Shown: one piece after another, positions 1 through 11,814 of the stretch
Layout: the number at the start of each line of letters is the position of its first letter
Position numbering within the stretch: the stretch's first letter is position 1
From: Karstenula rhodostoma CBS 690.94
Taxonomy: Eukaryota; Ascomycota; Dothideomycetes; Pleosporales; Didymosphaeriaceae
Length of the DNA: 64,000 bases
Direction: 5' to 3'
NCBI GenBank assembly: GCA_010093485.1
Contig: MU001497.1
Coordinates: 314,181-378,180, forward strand
The notes under the pieces: generated by a model
Databases searched by the model: none
Told to the model about the DNA's origin: nothing
Seen by the model: the letters and a program-made list of their open reading frames with translations, nothing else
Program-made: the position numbers and the translations under genes

Positions 1-1560
1 TGTATGTCATCAGGTGAATGCCACCGTCGCAGAGACCATCAGCATCGCAAGCAGCTGACCTGGAGACTGTGAGGTGCATAGAGCTAAGCTTCGCTGCTAT
101 TGCTTGTCTTTCGATTGGGTTGCTTGATACGCTGCGCCTCGGTCAGCGATGCGACGTCGTAACGCTTACCGAGCTGCGAAATACCGACTGCTGAAGAAAA
201 ATCGGATGGAATAGGCGCAAGCGGGTAGTCGCGTGGCGTATTGTGACGTTACTTCTCGCATGGCTTTTCTAGTAATGGAATTTGGCTAGGTCTAGTATAG
301 TTGGTTGGTATCAATGGTGTGTAGCGCTCGCTGCGCTTGTGGCTGATTACCGCAGCCGATGCGCTACTCGGGTCCTATGAGACGCAGCAATTAACGTGGC
401 TATCTAAAGACGAAACCAGGTGCCACGGGTTGCAGTGGCATTTTCATAATTGGTGCCAGAATTACTTCAGGGTATACGCTGGTAGGACCTCGGGATTGCT
501 AGATGCATGTGGATGGAAACGAATGAGCAATCGTAGAAGCGTAATACTGTAGGATAGGATCTCATGCAATAATGGCGCGAGGTTGAGAAGTGGCAGAGCT
601 TCCCAGTCGAGGCCATTCCTTGCCCGAAAACCTCACAACCGAAGAAGGAAAAGTGACCTTTCGCCTCGTATATTATGGTTCACGCCAAATAACCACACCC
701 GGGTTCTGGCCTTGAACAATCCCGCAGAGACGGGGCATGACAAAAGAGTCTAGATCTCGTCGAAATAGATCATCCCGCATCTGGGGGATCGGATGTGAAT
801 GTACTGAGTGGAATCTACATATACGCTTGGGGGTGGCAGGTGGGAGGTGATCGACCTTGGAGAATTTGGATGTGAGCACGCGTTCACGTGATAGATTCCC
901 ACGCGCTTAGGAAGCGATTACGAAGATTATCTCATTCTTGCCCGTCCACGCCACGAATTTCACATCTTACAACAACCTCGCAACAATTCCACCAACTTCC
1001 TTCCTTGCGACACAAAACCCATGCACATGCCGATTTCAAACAATATTATATGGCGCCGCGTCGTCGGAGTACACGAATGACTGCTGCTTGCACACTTTTC
1101 AATACATACAACAATATCTCTCTGCACTCGGATGCGTGATACGCTCCATCTTTAGAGTCATTATGAAGGACCTGCGCAACACAAGTACATGGAGTATAAT
1201 CCAGGTATCCTGCCTGCGAGAGTTCGGCAATTGCTCTTGCGGGGCCACTGCCAAACCACGTTAATATCGAAGGCTAAACACAAGACCCCGGTAGTATAAC
1301 ATATCCATAGACTTCTCGTTACGGACCACCCCTTGAAAGGATTTACAATCTCAAAGCCTATCAATTCAACATTGGCAACGACAGCCATTGGATCAGAACC
1401 CAACTCTAGGTTCTCCAGGTTTGTATGTGGTATTATGACCCGGGCTTGGTCCGTCTGCACGAGCACAACATCTCTTATATACTCCTGAATCTCACTGAGT
1501 TCCTTCGCGACGCACTTTTCATCCCAAAATAGTGCTGCGGGCTCCACAGATATCAGCAAG
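1..1560. other. Intergenic region, no supported gene
   Basis: Only short open frames without introns, domains or a good start context are present. A 140-codon antisense frame (1161-1583) overlaps the start of the next gene and looks like chance. The 3' part is probably promoter of the SMP-30-like gene. Confidence 0.5.
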
Positions 1561-2454
1561 ATGCGTTTTGCCACGTCTTTCACGTCTTTCCTCTCGCTTG
1601 TCGGAGCGATTTATGCGTTGCCATCCACAAAACGCCAGTCCACAGTAACTCAAGTCTACAAATTCACTGGTTCCCCACTCAAAGCCGAGGGCATCGCCGT
1701 CCGATCCAATGGCCAGATCCTTGTTACGTTTTTCGACAGGGGCGAAGCTTGGCTAGTCGACCCGCCTACGAAGAAAGCCAGTAAAGTTGCGATCTTTACC
1801 GACACCACCTGTTCTGCAGCGATTGCCGAAGTTGCTCCCGATATCTTTGCTGTCGTAGCTGGGAAATACAGTAACAGCAATACGCCAGGAAGTTGGGGGG
1901 TGTGGAAAGTCGACTTCAGTGCAGGTGGGGCAACACCCACGACTACGCTAGTCAAGAAGGTTCCAGAGAGTGGGATGTGGAATGGGCTGTCAGCTTTCAA
2001 TAATGATACGGTGTTGGTGGGAGACGCAAGTAAGGGTGCGGTGTTCAAGGTGAACATCAACACAGGCAATTACAGTATCGCTATACAGGACAGTACCATG
2101 GCACCAGCGAGCGGCATGCCAATGGGAATCGATGGCATCCGATACGCGAATGGCAACATTTACTACACCAATATCTTCGCCCAGAAGTTTTACAAGATGC
2201 CCATTGATGCGGAAGGCAAGAAAACCGGAAGTGCGACTCAGATCTGGGGCAACCAAATGGCCGATGACATGTATGTGTCACCTGAGGGCGTTGCTTACGT
2301 TGCAGCCTCGAGCGGCATCCAAAAGGTCACTGCCGATGGGAAAGTGAGCACTGTGGCATCCGTCCGAAGCGGCACTGCCGTAACCATTGGCGCTGATAAG
2401 AGCACACTGTTTGTTGCCGGGAGTGATGGTGCGATCTCATCGTTCAAGATTTAA
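1561..2454 (+). CDS. Secreted SMP-30/gluconolactonase-like beta-propeller protein
   Basis: Single-exon gene of 297 residues. It opens with a signal peptide (MRFATSFTSFLSLVGAIYA), followed by a short propeptide-like stretch with a KR pair. The rest has the repeated short beta-strand/loop texture of six-bladed propellers of the SMP-30/gluconolactonase/NHL type, for example AEGIAVRSNGQILVTFFDRG, MPMGIDGIRYANGNIYYTN and SPEGVAYVAASSGIQKV. Many fungal homologues are annotated as extracellular hydrolases or lactonases. The metal-binding residues cannot be assigned by eye, so substrate and even catalytic activity are open. The start is the only ATG that gives a leader peptide. Secretion is inferred from the leader. 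Confidence 0.85.
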   Translation: MRFATSFTSFLSLVGAIYALPSTKRQSTVTQVYKFTGSPLKAEGIAVRSNGQILVTFFDRGEAWLVDPPTKKASKVAIFTDTTCSAAIAEVAPDIFAVVAGKYSNSNTPGSWGVWKVDFSAGGATPTTTLVKKVPESGMWNGLSAFNNDTVLVGDASKGAVFKVNINTGNYSIAIQDSTMAPASGMPMGIDGIRYANGNIYYTNIFAQKFYKMPIDAEGKKTGSATQIWGNQMADDMYVSPEGVAYVAASSGIQKVTADGKVSTVASVRSGTAVTIGADKSTLFVAGSDGAISSFKI

Positions 2455-4021
2455 GCATAGAGATCGTGAGGTAGCAGAGGATGGTGTACGGTGAGGAATG
2501 GGAGCCTAGTGGTTATGTACTTAAATCGAAACTCAATAAAGAATCCTCCTGGAGATAATATTGCTGCCTGCCCTGCGCTGGTCGCCTTGCATCGTTGTGC
2601 ATCCTGCCTGCGAACCAGGTCCCAAATTCTTGAGAACAACTATGAAACTCGCTTTAGCCTCACACGATGACCAGTCATGGAAAGTTTGCTTCTGGTCGAC
2701 GCGTCTCGCAGTTGAGCGAGGTTCTGCCCATCTGTCGATTCACACCAGAGACGCCCGAGCAGCTTGTGGGTTCCATATGTCGCTCGATGGAGCGGAACCG
2801 AAGTGCCATCCGATGTAGTGAAAATGGTTAGCATCAGCAATTACGACGACGCATACGTATTCATCAAAATGCCTCTCGCTACATGAGGTATCGTCAGGCG
2901 AAGGCTGCAGGTGGACACGCAAATTTGCGCATGCTGATTGGTTATAACACAGGATGCGTGATTCGCTATGGCTGTACGCGATGATTGGCTGGGAGCGACC
3001 GCCAAGCGTCAGCATCACAGCGCGGTGAACATGCTGGGTAGGTAGGAAGGTAGGTGTAACCTTGGTTGCCTATTTGGTTGCCTGATTTCTACCACAAATC
3101 AATGTAAACCCTTGACGATTGCCTACTTCCTTCAGCATCAGGATGTCTTCCTTGCTCCTCACAGCCCTGGAGTTGCATATGTCACGTGATCAGCTATAAA
3201 GATGAACTCGAGCGTCTGGACAACGTGCCATAGTTTTAGAAAAAAATCTTTAAATACTTTAGACATATCAATGTCTGGACGCAATAGCAGAACGATCGAG
3301 ATTGTGGCTAGTCGTCATGGTTCGCCGCTCCCAGATGTCCATCGCCTCACAAGCGATTGACGCTACAGTTCTGATAGAATATCCGAAATCTGCACACATC
3401 CCGTTTGAGTCGAGAGCGAAACGGGAACTGAACCCGAGCCTTTGTAGATTGTTGACGGCGTAAATTGTCGCCAATTTCCTTATCGTTCTTGATTCGGCCT
3501 TGCTCACAACCTGAGGCGGAGGAACTCGTACAGCACCTGCAACAATTCAGCTCCACTCAAGTACGCCTGCTTCGGCAAAGGAATGATTGTAGCCTTGCGC
3601 GATTAAATCCAGCCGTACTGGACTCTGTCCGAGAACAAGTCCGTGATTTTACGACGGAATGGGAAGTTTGGCCGACCCAAGTGCTGCACGCGGGCATCGA
3701 AAGGCGAGGTAGTTTGCGGCGTAGTCGTGAGTAGGCGTCATTATAGGTAGGATTTTCTTTAACGAGGGTGGTCAGACTACTAGTAGGATGATCCACACTG
3801 TATTGGAGGAGCGGACGCTAACTTGGGGCCAGGACGCAGCATGCGCCCCACGGCCTCGTGTCTGGACTTGAGCATACTTGAATGTGAAGGCGAGTATAAA
3901 GATTGAAAGGCTCTCGTAAACAGAATTTTTCCATGCAGTCAAACTTGTCGATAAAATCCTACCTCAAGCTTCCCCTCTAATCTCATATAATTTCTTGTGG
4001 GCCAACCATACAGCAGCAACG
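2455..4021. other. Intergenic region, no supported gene
   Basis: About 1.57 kb with scattered short frames on both strands, none with a recognisable domain. It should contain the 3' UTR of the propeller gene and the promoter of the protease gene; an AT-rich segment lies near 3230-3270. Nothing else is seen. Confidence 0.5.
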
Positions 4022-5011
4022 ATGAAGTTGGTGGCCTATCAAATACCACTCCTCGCACTTGCAAGCTTACCATCTACGTTTGCTCTCCCCGTCTTGGAAA
4101 GAGATGGACCATACAAACACCCGATAGCACGTGTGCATATCTCTTCTGCACTAACGAACGCCCCCGGAATTACACCAAACTTGCACATTCTTGACAAAGC
4201 CGACTTGTTGAGTGAGGGTACTATTGTTTCAGGATCAGTTGGTCCGAATCCCATCCCAACCGCAACAAGGCCTCAAAAGCGCAGTGTGATCGGTGCAGAG
4301 AGTCGCTACCTGCAGACGAAGACCGGAAATCCGTGGGATTACGTTGGGCGCCTCGAATGGGGAGTGGGAAACGACGGCTACCGCTGCAGTGGCGCTCTTG
4401 TAGGCCCACGGCATCTGGCAACTGCGCGTCATTGTTTCAACACGACTAATACAGCCATCACATACACGTTCCGTCCGAACTATGATCAAGGCGCCCGTGG
4501 CTACACAGCCGGTCAGGTTACCAATATCCTTTACGTCTCGGGTAGTCTGACAGACACTTGCTCTTATGGTGACGACTGGGCTGTCATGATTCTTAATCAA
4601 AGGCTTGGAGACAAGTATGGGTATTTTGGCGCTAAACAGTTCGCTGGTACAACAGCCACATTCTGGCACGAAGGTATGTGACTTGTTCCGCGCCACTCCA
4701 CGGTTGAGAAGATCCCTGACAGCTGCAAAGGTTATCCCTTCGATTTGGGTGGCTCAGAACGCCCGTATCTGGAACAAAGCATAAGCGGGAAGAGCGCTTC
4801 ACAATGCAACAGCGGCACTACAGGTCCTATCCTTACAAAAGCTGATGCTTCAGATGGGCAGTCTGGAGGCCCACTCTGGTTACTTCCGGAGGCTGATGGG
4901 GTGCGGTATACATATGGGGTGTTATCTTCTGGGTCTGCTACGGACACTTTGTTCGCAGGAAGGACTGCGTTCGTAAATGCCGTCGCGCAGGCAAGAACAC
5001 AGTACCCTTGA
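4022..5011 (+). CDS. Secreted trypsin-like (S1) serine protease, two exons
   Basis: Exons 4022-4673 and 4731-5011 join in phase across a 57-bp intron (GTATGT...AAAG), giving 310 residues. The start at 4022 is preferred to the in-frame ATG at 3995 because it opens directly on a signal peptide (MKLVAYQIPLLALASLPSTFA). Residues ~23-100 look like a propeptide ending near QKR. The catalytic triad is visible: His137 in TARHC, Asp184/185 in GDDWAVM, and Ser262 in the DGQSGGPLW motif. The fold is chymotrypsin-like, probably of the V8/glutamyl-endopeptidase-like secreted type common in fungi. The two short frames seen separately are one gene, since translating through the intron hits a stop at once. 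Substrate preference cannot be read from the sequence. Confidence 0.88.
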
Positions 5012-6167
5012 GCCGATTCATTTAGCAAGATATCTATTCGGCAGTGATAAGTGCAACAACAAATGAGATTAGAAGTCAGTCGCAATATGTCCATGTAACA
5101 GGGTGCATTTGCCGTTCCTGTCCATCGTACTCACTCAAGCCATTGGCACATCTGACGGAATCATCTCGTTCTATGAAGATAGTTCCAAGATAGCGGAGCC
5201 AACCCTGAAGTAGGAGAAAAGGTTTTTGCGCGTCAACATGGAGTGCGGTTCGGATTATCCTCATGACTGAATTTCGGGCTCTTTAGAGGCGGGATTGCAT
5301 GCCGGAAAATCTGATGTTAACCAGGTTGTGCTCAAGCTGAGCAGCTCCCGTACGAAGCAGTATCCGCTAACTGTGGAAGTCGACAATATCAAGGTGTGAA
5401 GTAGAACAACAGCGATGAGCCTAGGGTATGTTACCTTGGAATTCGACGGAACAAAGGGTAAGAGCGTCAGTCTTGTGAGAAGGGGGACGGGTGGAGTTGG
5501 CGTCACAGAGACGGAGATATACGCGGCCATCTGATGTTCAGCAACTTGATGAAATGTCTGAGAGGTGGCCAGCTCCCTGTGGGACATCGTTGAAGCATCT
5601 TTCGTAGTAGATAAAGATATCATAGGTACTCCTCTTTGCGTGCTACGCACCTTCTGTATGTGGTTAGCGCGTAGAATTACGTCATATAAATCTTGCGGGC
5701 CTGTCAACTCTCTCTACAACAGATGTGATATCGGCATATCACCAGGTGGAACATCCAGAATTGGCTTTGTGCACCCAGGTAAATTGCCCATCATTGCCTT
5801 GAGAATGGTACAACTGCGGACAATGTGGAGCCTATGGGGTTCCAAGAATGTGATGGTTTTCTGATTGTTGACTCGAACTACAAAGTAGTGACCCGTAAAG
5901 CGATAGACAAATATGGACATGGACATGGACTGCCGTCCAAAAGTGATACAAAAGGAAGCGTTGTGAGTGGATGATAAACAAGGTTAGGTAAGCAAGCAAG
6001 GCTTGGCGGCCCGCCATAAAACCTCCAAGAATGTGATACGCGGGGCAGGATGCTTTGTTGAGTATGGCACCTTGGCTTACCGCCGGCGTAGGACCGGGTT
6101 CATTTCTGGCTGCTTGGAGTACCAGTACGTATATCGTGTATAAACGTGAGGAACCTCGATATTACTG
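5012..6167. other. Intergenic region, no supported gene
   Basis: About 1.15 kb between two secreted-enzyme genes. The open frames here lack domains, splice support and coding texture. A TATA-like GTATAAA lies near 6137, about 30 bp upstream of the esterase start codon. Confidence 0.45.
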
Positions 6168-8010
6168 ATGGATGTGTTTTCAAGCTTGTTGGGGGCCTGG
6201 GCAAGCTCAGCGAACATGCGTTTCAACGTTTTCCAGCACGTCTTGGCTGCCACCACACTGCCGACATGTTTCGCTACATCGGGCGGATTGAACGTTTCTC
6301 TTGACGATTACGGGAGCTTCGTTGGAACGACAGTCAATCAGACTTTAACACAACAGCCCCTTCCGGCTGAGGTTGATGCTTGGCTTGGAATTGACTACGC
6401 CACTCAACCTATTGGGAAAGACAGATTTGCTCTAGTTACCTTGACGAAGTCATTCTCAGGTACGAAGAACGCATCGCAATATGGGTACACGTGCGTACAA
6501 GATCCGGAAACGAATGCCTACCCCATGGATGAGGCCTGTCTGAACCTGAACGTATATCGACCGCAAGGCTTCAACGGTACGGAGAAGCTTCCGGTGCTGG
6601 TCTGGATACACGGTGTAAGTCAATGTACTATGGATTGGTCGCGTTTTTAACATTAATGGAATGATAGGGCGCTTTCTTCAGTGGTTCCGCGCGGTCATTT
6701 GACGGGGCATCGTTTGTCGCAAATTCAAAAGAACCACTGATCGTGGTCACGTTCAACTACAGAGTACGTCGGTCTTGTTGAGGACCCATTATATTCCAAA
6801 GACTAACCGTTCTCAGGTCAATTCGCTAGGCTTCTTGCCAACCCCTGCATTCGAGCGTCTTGGTCTTTTGAACCTTGGATTGCTGGACCAACAACTTGCA
6901 CTACAGTTCGTGCAAAAGCATATCTCTACATTCGGTGGAGATGCGGGCAGAATAACCATCGGAGGCCGCTCAGCCGGTGCACATTCCGTCGGCATTCATC
7001 TCAGCCACAACTACAACAAAACCAGCGGTCCGTCCCCGTTATTCTCCCAAGCACTTCTCCAATCGGGCAGCGTTACTTCTCGCTCGTTTCCCAACGCGTC
7101 ATACCCGCTCTACCAAGCACAATTCTCGCGATACCTCGATCTTATTGGATGCAGAGGATCCGCCAACGGAACGAATGAAGAGTTACTCAGCTGCTTGCGC
7201 ACAGCTCCCATAGACGCGATTCAACACGCAAGCAGCCTACTCTTCGCCGAGAGCGAATACGCCATCACCTGGCCGTTCCAGCCCACAAGAGGCGGTCCAC
7301 TTCTCGAACAAGCCGGATCTATATCAGGAAAGAACGGGCAGTTCTATCACATCCCTACCATCACGACCAATGTTCCAGACGAAGCCAAGTACTACACGCC
7401 CGGCGACTTGCTCACCAACGACGATTTCCTCGCCTACATACACAACCTCATCCCTGGGCTTACCGCACAAGATCTGAGTGACCTGGAACAGCTATATCCG
7501 GACCCCGCGAACCACACAAACAGCGCTTACTCCAACAGTCCAAACTCGACGCAATACAACCGTGTGAGCGCCGCTGTAACCGATTTCATGTACGTGTGTC
7601 CTGGCCAGGAAACCGCCGTACGCATGTCCGCCGCCGGAGTCCCCGTCTTCAAAGCCGTCTTTGCGACCAACAACTCCTTCCCCACCTGGAGAGGCATCCC
7701 GCATACCTCGGACACGAAATACACCTGGGCAGAAACGCTGCAGGGCGGAGCCAAAGGCGTGCAGTATCCCCAAGTCGGATCCCTCCTCCACGGATACTTC
7801 GCCGACTTTGTAGTATCTGGAAACCCCAACGGGAAGCAAAGCCAGGATGCGCCCGGATGGGAGAAGTATGTTGACGGTGGCAAGAAAAAGCCCGGTCTGC
7901 AGTTGAGGATTGAGCCTTTTGGAAATAGTAGAATCGAGGGCGATGGGATTAGGAGGGTTCAGTGCGAGTGGTGGAGGGATGGAGATAGAGCTGCGAGACT
8001 GGAGAAGTAG
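6168..8010 (+). CDS. Secreted type-B carboxylesterase/lipase, three exons
   Basis: Exons 6168-6614, 6668-6763 and 6817-8010 join in phase and give 578 residues, the usual size for fungal carboxylesterase/lipase (alpha/beta-hydrolase) proteins. Diagnostic segments are YAMDEACLNLN-like EACLNLNVYRP, the oxyanion region WIHG-GAFFSGS created by the first splice, NYRVNSLGF created by the second, and the nucleophile elbow GGRSAGA (Ser ~233). Conserved cysteines around CVQDPE and ACLNLN would form the N-terminal disulfide loop. The catalytic acid and His are expected in the second half (a GIPHTSDTKY segment carries the candidate His). A second ATG at 6216 (MRFNVFQHVLAATTLP) gives a cleaner signal peptide and a better -3 base, so the true start may be there. 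Acts outside the cell on ester substrates not predictable here. Confidence 0.9.
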
Positions 8011-8390
8011 ATGTGCACTCACGCCAAGTACGTGGCACGATGCGCGAACAATGGTAGAAGACATATCTATAAGACCGAGTATAGTATACCTTGAGAAGAG
8101 CTCCTGGGAGAGTTGGATCTGATCCCGCGCCAGCCGGTGCTTCAGAGACGCCGGATCGCTCAGAAAGAGCGCCTTTGAGCTTTGATGGGTATGAGCAAAC
8201 CGTGGGAAGATATAAGAATGACAGGAAGGTATTCAAGCCGGGTATGCTCGGCTGACTTAGTTGCGCAAGCGAGGGAGCCTTTCACAACAAACCCCGTGAC
8301 CGCTCTCCCAGCCTACGTTAAGAAATCTGCTGTATATCTAGCAAGCAACTACATTCGGGTATACATCCCAGCCGAACTCCAAGCGACGTC
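8011..8390. other. Convergent 3' intergenic region
   Basis: 380 bp between the tail-to-tail esterase and DUF4246 genes. It should hold both 3' UTRs; no gene or repeat is seen. Confidence 0.5.
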
Positions 8391-10406
8391 TTAATGCTCA
8401 CACAGACAGTAGCTATCAAAATTACTCTCAACAGCGTCATTAAGCGTCGTCCTCTCCCTCATCAACTCCAGCCGATAACCCTCAGCCTCGTCCAACGTCA
8501 CGAGGCCCCTTTTCACATGCCCGTCCACGCGCGCATCCCCCGCCCACGCCACCTGCTGCGGCGCCACGTCCGCCGTCGACATGATCCGAAAATGCGGATC
8601 CACAAGCCAGAGCACCAAAAACCTCCGATGCCCCGGCCTCGTCTTGTCTGCCAGACTAAACGGCTCAACCTTGTGCCGCATCGTATTCGGAAACGCTACA
8701 ATGCGGCCCTGGCGCGCGGCGAGGCTTCCGAGCTCCTGCACCGCCGGTTCTTCATACATGGCTTCCGTACCGAATGTGATGGACAGTGGGTCGTGGTCGG
8801 ATTGCTCGTATACCAAAGCCGTCTCGTCGAGACAGGCTTCCTGGCTGAATCTGATGCGCGAGTCTGTGACGTTGTCGACGTCGTAGTAGAATATCGAGGT
8901 CGCGACGATGCCCTCGTTGAGCATGCATTCGAGGTGCCAGCTGCCGCCCGCGTAATCTGGCTTTTCGGGTGTGAGTTCGATCGAGGAGAGCTTGACGATG
9001 ACCTGGAGGCCGTGCGCTCGGAACTCGTCCTCGATGCTTTGTGGCGCGTGGCTGGATTTCCACTGCGCGTACGACTTCGATGTGCCGGGCTCGGGATGGA
9101 TGACTGTGCGCGTGCGTAGGAAGACGTCTAGTATGGCCTCTTCAACCTTGAAGAGATCCCACTCGTTCGGATCCTCGGGAAGTTCCATGCGCTTTCTCCG
9201 GACTTCCATGTCTTTTCCCCAGTGTCCTGTGATTTGGGGGTTGTCGGGCTGAGCGAGGTATTCTTTGATCTGTGGGGCCAACGGGACGAGACGATCCTCG
9301 TATTCGTAGATTTCGGCCACGAACGGTGCCTCTCTTGGTTCGGTTACCCCCTCGGTGATTTCGATGCGAAGACCCGGATGTTGGTTGAATCCTTTGACTA
9401 AAACACTATTCCACAATGGAATGGATTTCCCAATCATCTGCTCAATGACCCCATAAAGCTTTTTATACTTTATCGGATGTAGGTTGTTGATATACGAGGA
9501 GATTTTCACATCAGTGCCTTTGTCGCCAACAAATTGAACCTCGGAGGGAAGCCACTGGAAGCGTGTTGAGCATAGTTGGGACTGCTTTTGGTGGCGTCCG
9601 TAGCCGTGGCCTACTGCATGAGTCGGAATCTTTTCGCCTGGTTCGACAATCGCGCCTTCACCCATCGACTCGAAACATGTTTCCCTGCCCACCTTGCCGG
9701 TGGCCGTGGACCTGGACCGACCGGATACCAGTGGATACAGAGAAGGATGAACGAGGTTGAGGACTTTTGATTCAGAGTTGGGGTGCCAGTCTTTCTCGTC
9801 GTCGCTTACCGCCAGCAACGGCTCCACGGCCTGTCGTAGATCGTCTCTCAGCTTCTCGGATATAAGGATGTCGCTTTTGACGCATCTTGTTTCACTGTCT
9901 AGCGTTGGTACGAACAGCTGCTGTTCGAAGTCTTTCGATTTATCGCGCAGCTCTTCGACGCACCAGTCGAAGGCTTTGTCGCTGATCATGCTGTCTGGCA
10001 TGGCTTGGACTTCCTCACGCCACTTGCTTACGATGGTCTCATCAAAGACCTTGACATGCCACATTGATTTGTCGGTAATCGAGTTCATGAGCGCGAGCAT
10101 TGCTATTTCGCGCACTGTTAGGCGCTCGGCTTGGTAATCGCTTATACCGTGTCGAAAACGGCGATCATCAAGCCAGCCGAGACGATTCTCTTCGAGGTAT
10201 GGAGGCAACTGGAAAGGAGTCGCTTTGGAAACGAGTCCATCGACAATGGCTTTGGAATTGTAGTTATCTTCCTGACGGGTCTCTGTGCTCAGATTTGCAC
10301 ACTGGTGCCGTATCAATCGTGGAAGTACGCGGTGTGGGTAGGAGGACGAGAGTTGTCGGAAGCTCAGACATGACGGCCTCAGTCGTGTTGTGTACTGAAA
10401 CAACAT
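8391..10406 (-). CDS. DUF4246 family protein with mitochondrial-type leader
   Basis: Uninterrupted 671-residue frame. The sequence matches my recollection of the fungal DUF4246 family: an N-terminal segment with LTVREIAMLALMNSITDK, a middle block with HPSLYPLV, and a C-terminal core with GGSWHLECMLNE and RHKVEPFSLADKTRPGHRRF. His491-x-Glu493, distal His578 and the following Arg resemble the Fe(II)/2-oxoglutarate oxygenase facial triad and 2OG-binding Arg. This assignment is inference; the family is formally of unknown function. Residues 1-35 are rich in Arg/Ser/Leu with no acids (MLFQYTTRLRPSCLSFRQL...), which suggests a mitochondrial presequence. It is divergent from the AKR gene at 10828, with a 421-bp shared promoter region. 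Confidence 0.88.
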   Translation of the reverse strand: MLFQYTTRLRPSCLSFRQLSSSYPHRVLPRLIRHQCANLSTETRQEDNYNSKAIVDGLVSKATPFQLPPYLEENRLGWLDDRRFRHGISDYQAERLTVREIAMLALMNSITDKSMWHVKVFDETIVSKWREEVQAMPDSMISDKAFDWCVEELRDKSKDFEQQLFVPTLDSETRCVKSDILISEKLRDDLRQAVEPLLAVSDDEKDWHPNSESKVLNLVHPSLYPLVSGRSRSTATGKVGRETCFESMGEGAIVEPGEKIPTHAVGHGYGRHQKQSQLCSTRFQWLPSEVQFVGDKGTDVKISSYINNLHPIKYKKLYGVIEQMIGKSIPLWNSVLVKGFNQHPGLRIEITEGVTEPREAPFVAEIYEYEDRLVPLAPQIKEYLAQPDNPQITGHWGKDMEVRRKRMELPEDPNEWDLFKVEEAILDVFLRTRTVIHPEPGTSKSYAQWKSSHAPQSIEDEFRAHGLQVIVKLSSIELTPEKPDYAGGSWHLECMLNEGIVATSIFYYDVDNVTDSRIRFSQEACLDETALVYEQSDHDPLSITFGTEAMYEEPAVQELGSLAARQGRIVAFPNTMRHKVEPFSLADKTRPGHRRFLVLWLVDPHFRIMSTADVAPQQVAWAGDARVDGHVKRGLVTLDEAEGYRLELMRERTTLNDAVESNFDSYCLCEH

Positions 10407-10827
10407 GATATAGTTCGCAAAGCTTCATCACATGGCGCATGATCAGAGGAGTCCGCGGGGATATGTTTGCAGTGCGGATGTTGTAAAGGGGGATTCCACG
10501 CTAGCTCGTTTCGGATAAAATGGCAGACACTACGACTGCAACCTGGTGATACCATGCAGCCACTGTAAATGAGCGGTTACGATGTAGTCCTGTGGTAGTC
10601 AAGGACTACAGCGTCCCTGTCAAGGTTGCGGCGATCTCCGGACTTCTTACCGCTCGTCTCCACACGTACTCCGCATCACACAATAACCACTAAGCCCTTT
10701 TGGCCATCTCTGAACGTTATCGGCGTCAGTCCCCCTCACCTCACGACGACGCATTATATATCCTAGGCCATACCAACATTTAGACCACCCTCCACCCATT
10801 CTCACAACTGCTCATACCAAATCCACA
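10407..10827. promoter_or_regulatory. Divergent promoter region, DUF4246 / AKR7-like gene
   Basis: 421 bp between divergent start codons. A TATATA box at about 10755 lies ~70 bp upstream of the AKR start and is followed by the pyrimidine-rich leader common in strongly expressed fungal genes. No binding site is assigned. Confidence 0.45.
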
Positions 10828-11814
10828 ATGGCAACCTCCACGCCCAACCGCCTCATCCTCGGCCTCATGACCATCGGCCCAGACACCCACCTCGGCGCCC
10901 GCATAACCTCCCTCGACACCTACAAACAATGTCTAGACTACCTCTCCCAAAAAGGCTACCACGAGCTCGACACCGCCGGCTCCTACGTCGGCGGCAAACA
11001 AGAGTCCTTCACCCGCGACGCAGCCTTCCAGCAACGCGGCTTCGAAATAGCTTCAAAAGTATACCCCGTGCAGCCCGGCGACCACTCTCCCGCCAAGCTA
11101 CGTTCCAAATGGCTCGCCAGCCTCGAAAAACTCGGCGTCGACTCCACAGACATCCTCTACCTGCACGCCCCGGACCGCGCGACCCCCTTCGAAACGACGC
11201 TAGAATGCGTAAACGACCTCCACCAGGAAGGCCGCTTCAAGAAACTCGGGCTCAGCAACTACGCGGCCTGGGAAGTCGCTGAGATCGTGGGCATCTGCGT
11301 GCGGCGCGGCTTCGTGCGGCCGTCGATCTACCAGGGCATGTACAACGCCATCACGCGCGCGCTGGAGCCCGAGCTGCTGCCGTGTCTGCGGAAATTCGAC
11401 ATCGATCTCGTCGTGTACAATCCGCTTGTCGGCGGGCTGTTCTCGGGGAAGTACTCGACGCTGGAGGCGCCGGCCGAGGGGCGTTTTTCTGACACGGCGG
11501 GCTCCGGGAAGATGTATAGGGAGAGGTATTTTAAGGAGTCGGTGATTGAGGCGCTGGCGCTGGTTGAGCCTGTTGCAAAGGAGCATGGGGTGGCGCTGAT
11601 TGAGGTTGCGTTGAGGTGGTGCGTGCATCATAGTAAGCTGAAGATGCGCAGTGAGGGCGGGAACGATGGGATTATCTTGGGCATCAGCTCGTATGAGCAG
11701 CTGGTGCAGAACGTCGAGGCGTGTGAGAAGGGGCCGCTGCCTCAGGCGGTCGTCGATGTGTTGGATAAGGCTTGGGAGCGGACAAGGGGCGATGCGGCGA
11801 CGTATTGGCGGTAG
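10828..11814 (+). CDS. Aldo/keto reductase, AKR7 (aflatoxin-aldehyde-reductase-like)
   Basis: Single-exon 328-residue protein. The catalytic tetrad of aldo/keto reductases is visible: Asp and Tyr in ELDTAGSYVGG, Lys in IASKVYP and His in LYLHAPD. GLMTIGP near the N terminus, FKKLGLSNYAAWEVAE, SIYQGMYNAITR and VYNPLVGGLFSGKY are typical of the AKR7 branch (aflatoxin B1-aldehyde reductase/succinic semialdehyde reductase-like). It should reduce aldehydes with NADPH in the cytosol; the physiological substrate is unknown. The gene begins with a strongly biased, C-rich codon pattern that fades toward the 3' end. Confidence 0.92.
   Translation: MATSTPNRLILGLMTIGPDTHLGARITSLDTYKQCLDYLSQKGYHELDTAGSYVGGKQESFTRDAAFQQRGFEIASKVYPVQPGDHSPAKLRSKWLASLEKLGVDSTDILYLHAPDRATPFETTLECVNDLHQEGRFKKLGLSNYAAWEVAEIVGICVRRGFVRPSIYQGMYNAITRALEPELLPCLRKFDIDLVVYNPLVGGLFSGKYSTLEAPAEGRFSDTAGSGKMYRERYFKESVIEALALVEPVAKEHGVALIEVALRWCVHHSKLKMRSEGGNDGIILGISSYEQLVQNVEACEKGPLPQAVVDVLDKAWERTRGDAATYWR

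Noticed and set aside
1161..1583. 140-codon minus-strand frame
   Set aside because: Overlaps the start and signal peptide of the SMP-30-like gene and shows no recognisable motif.
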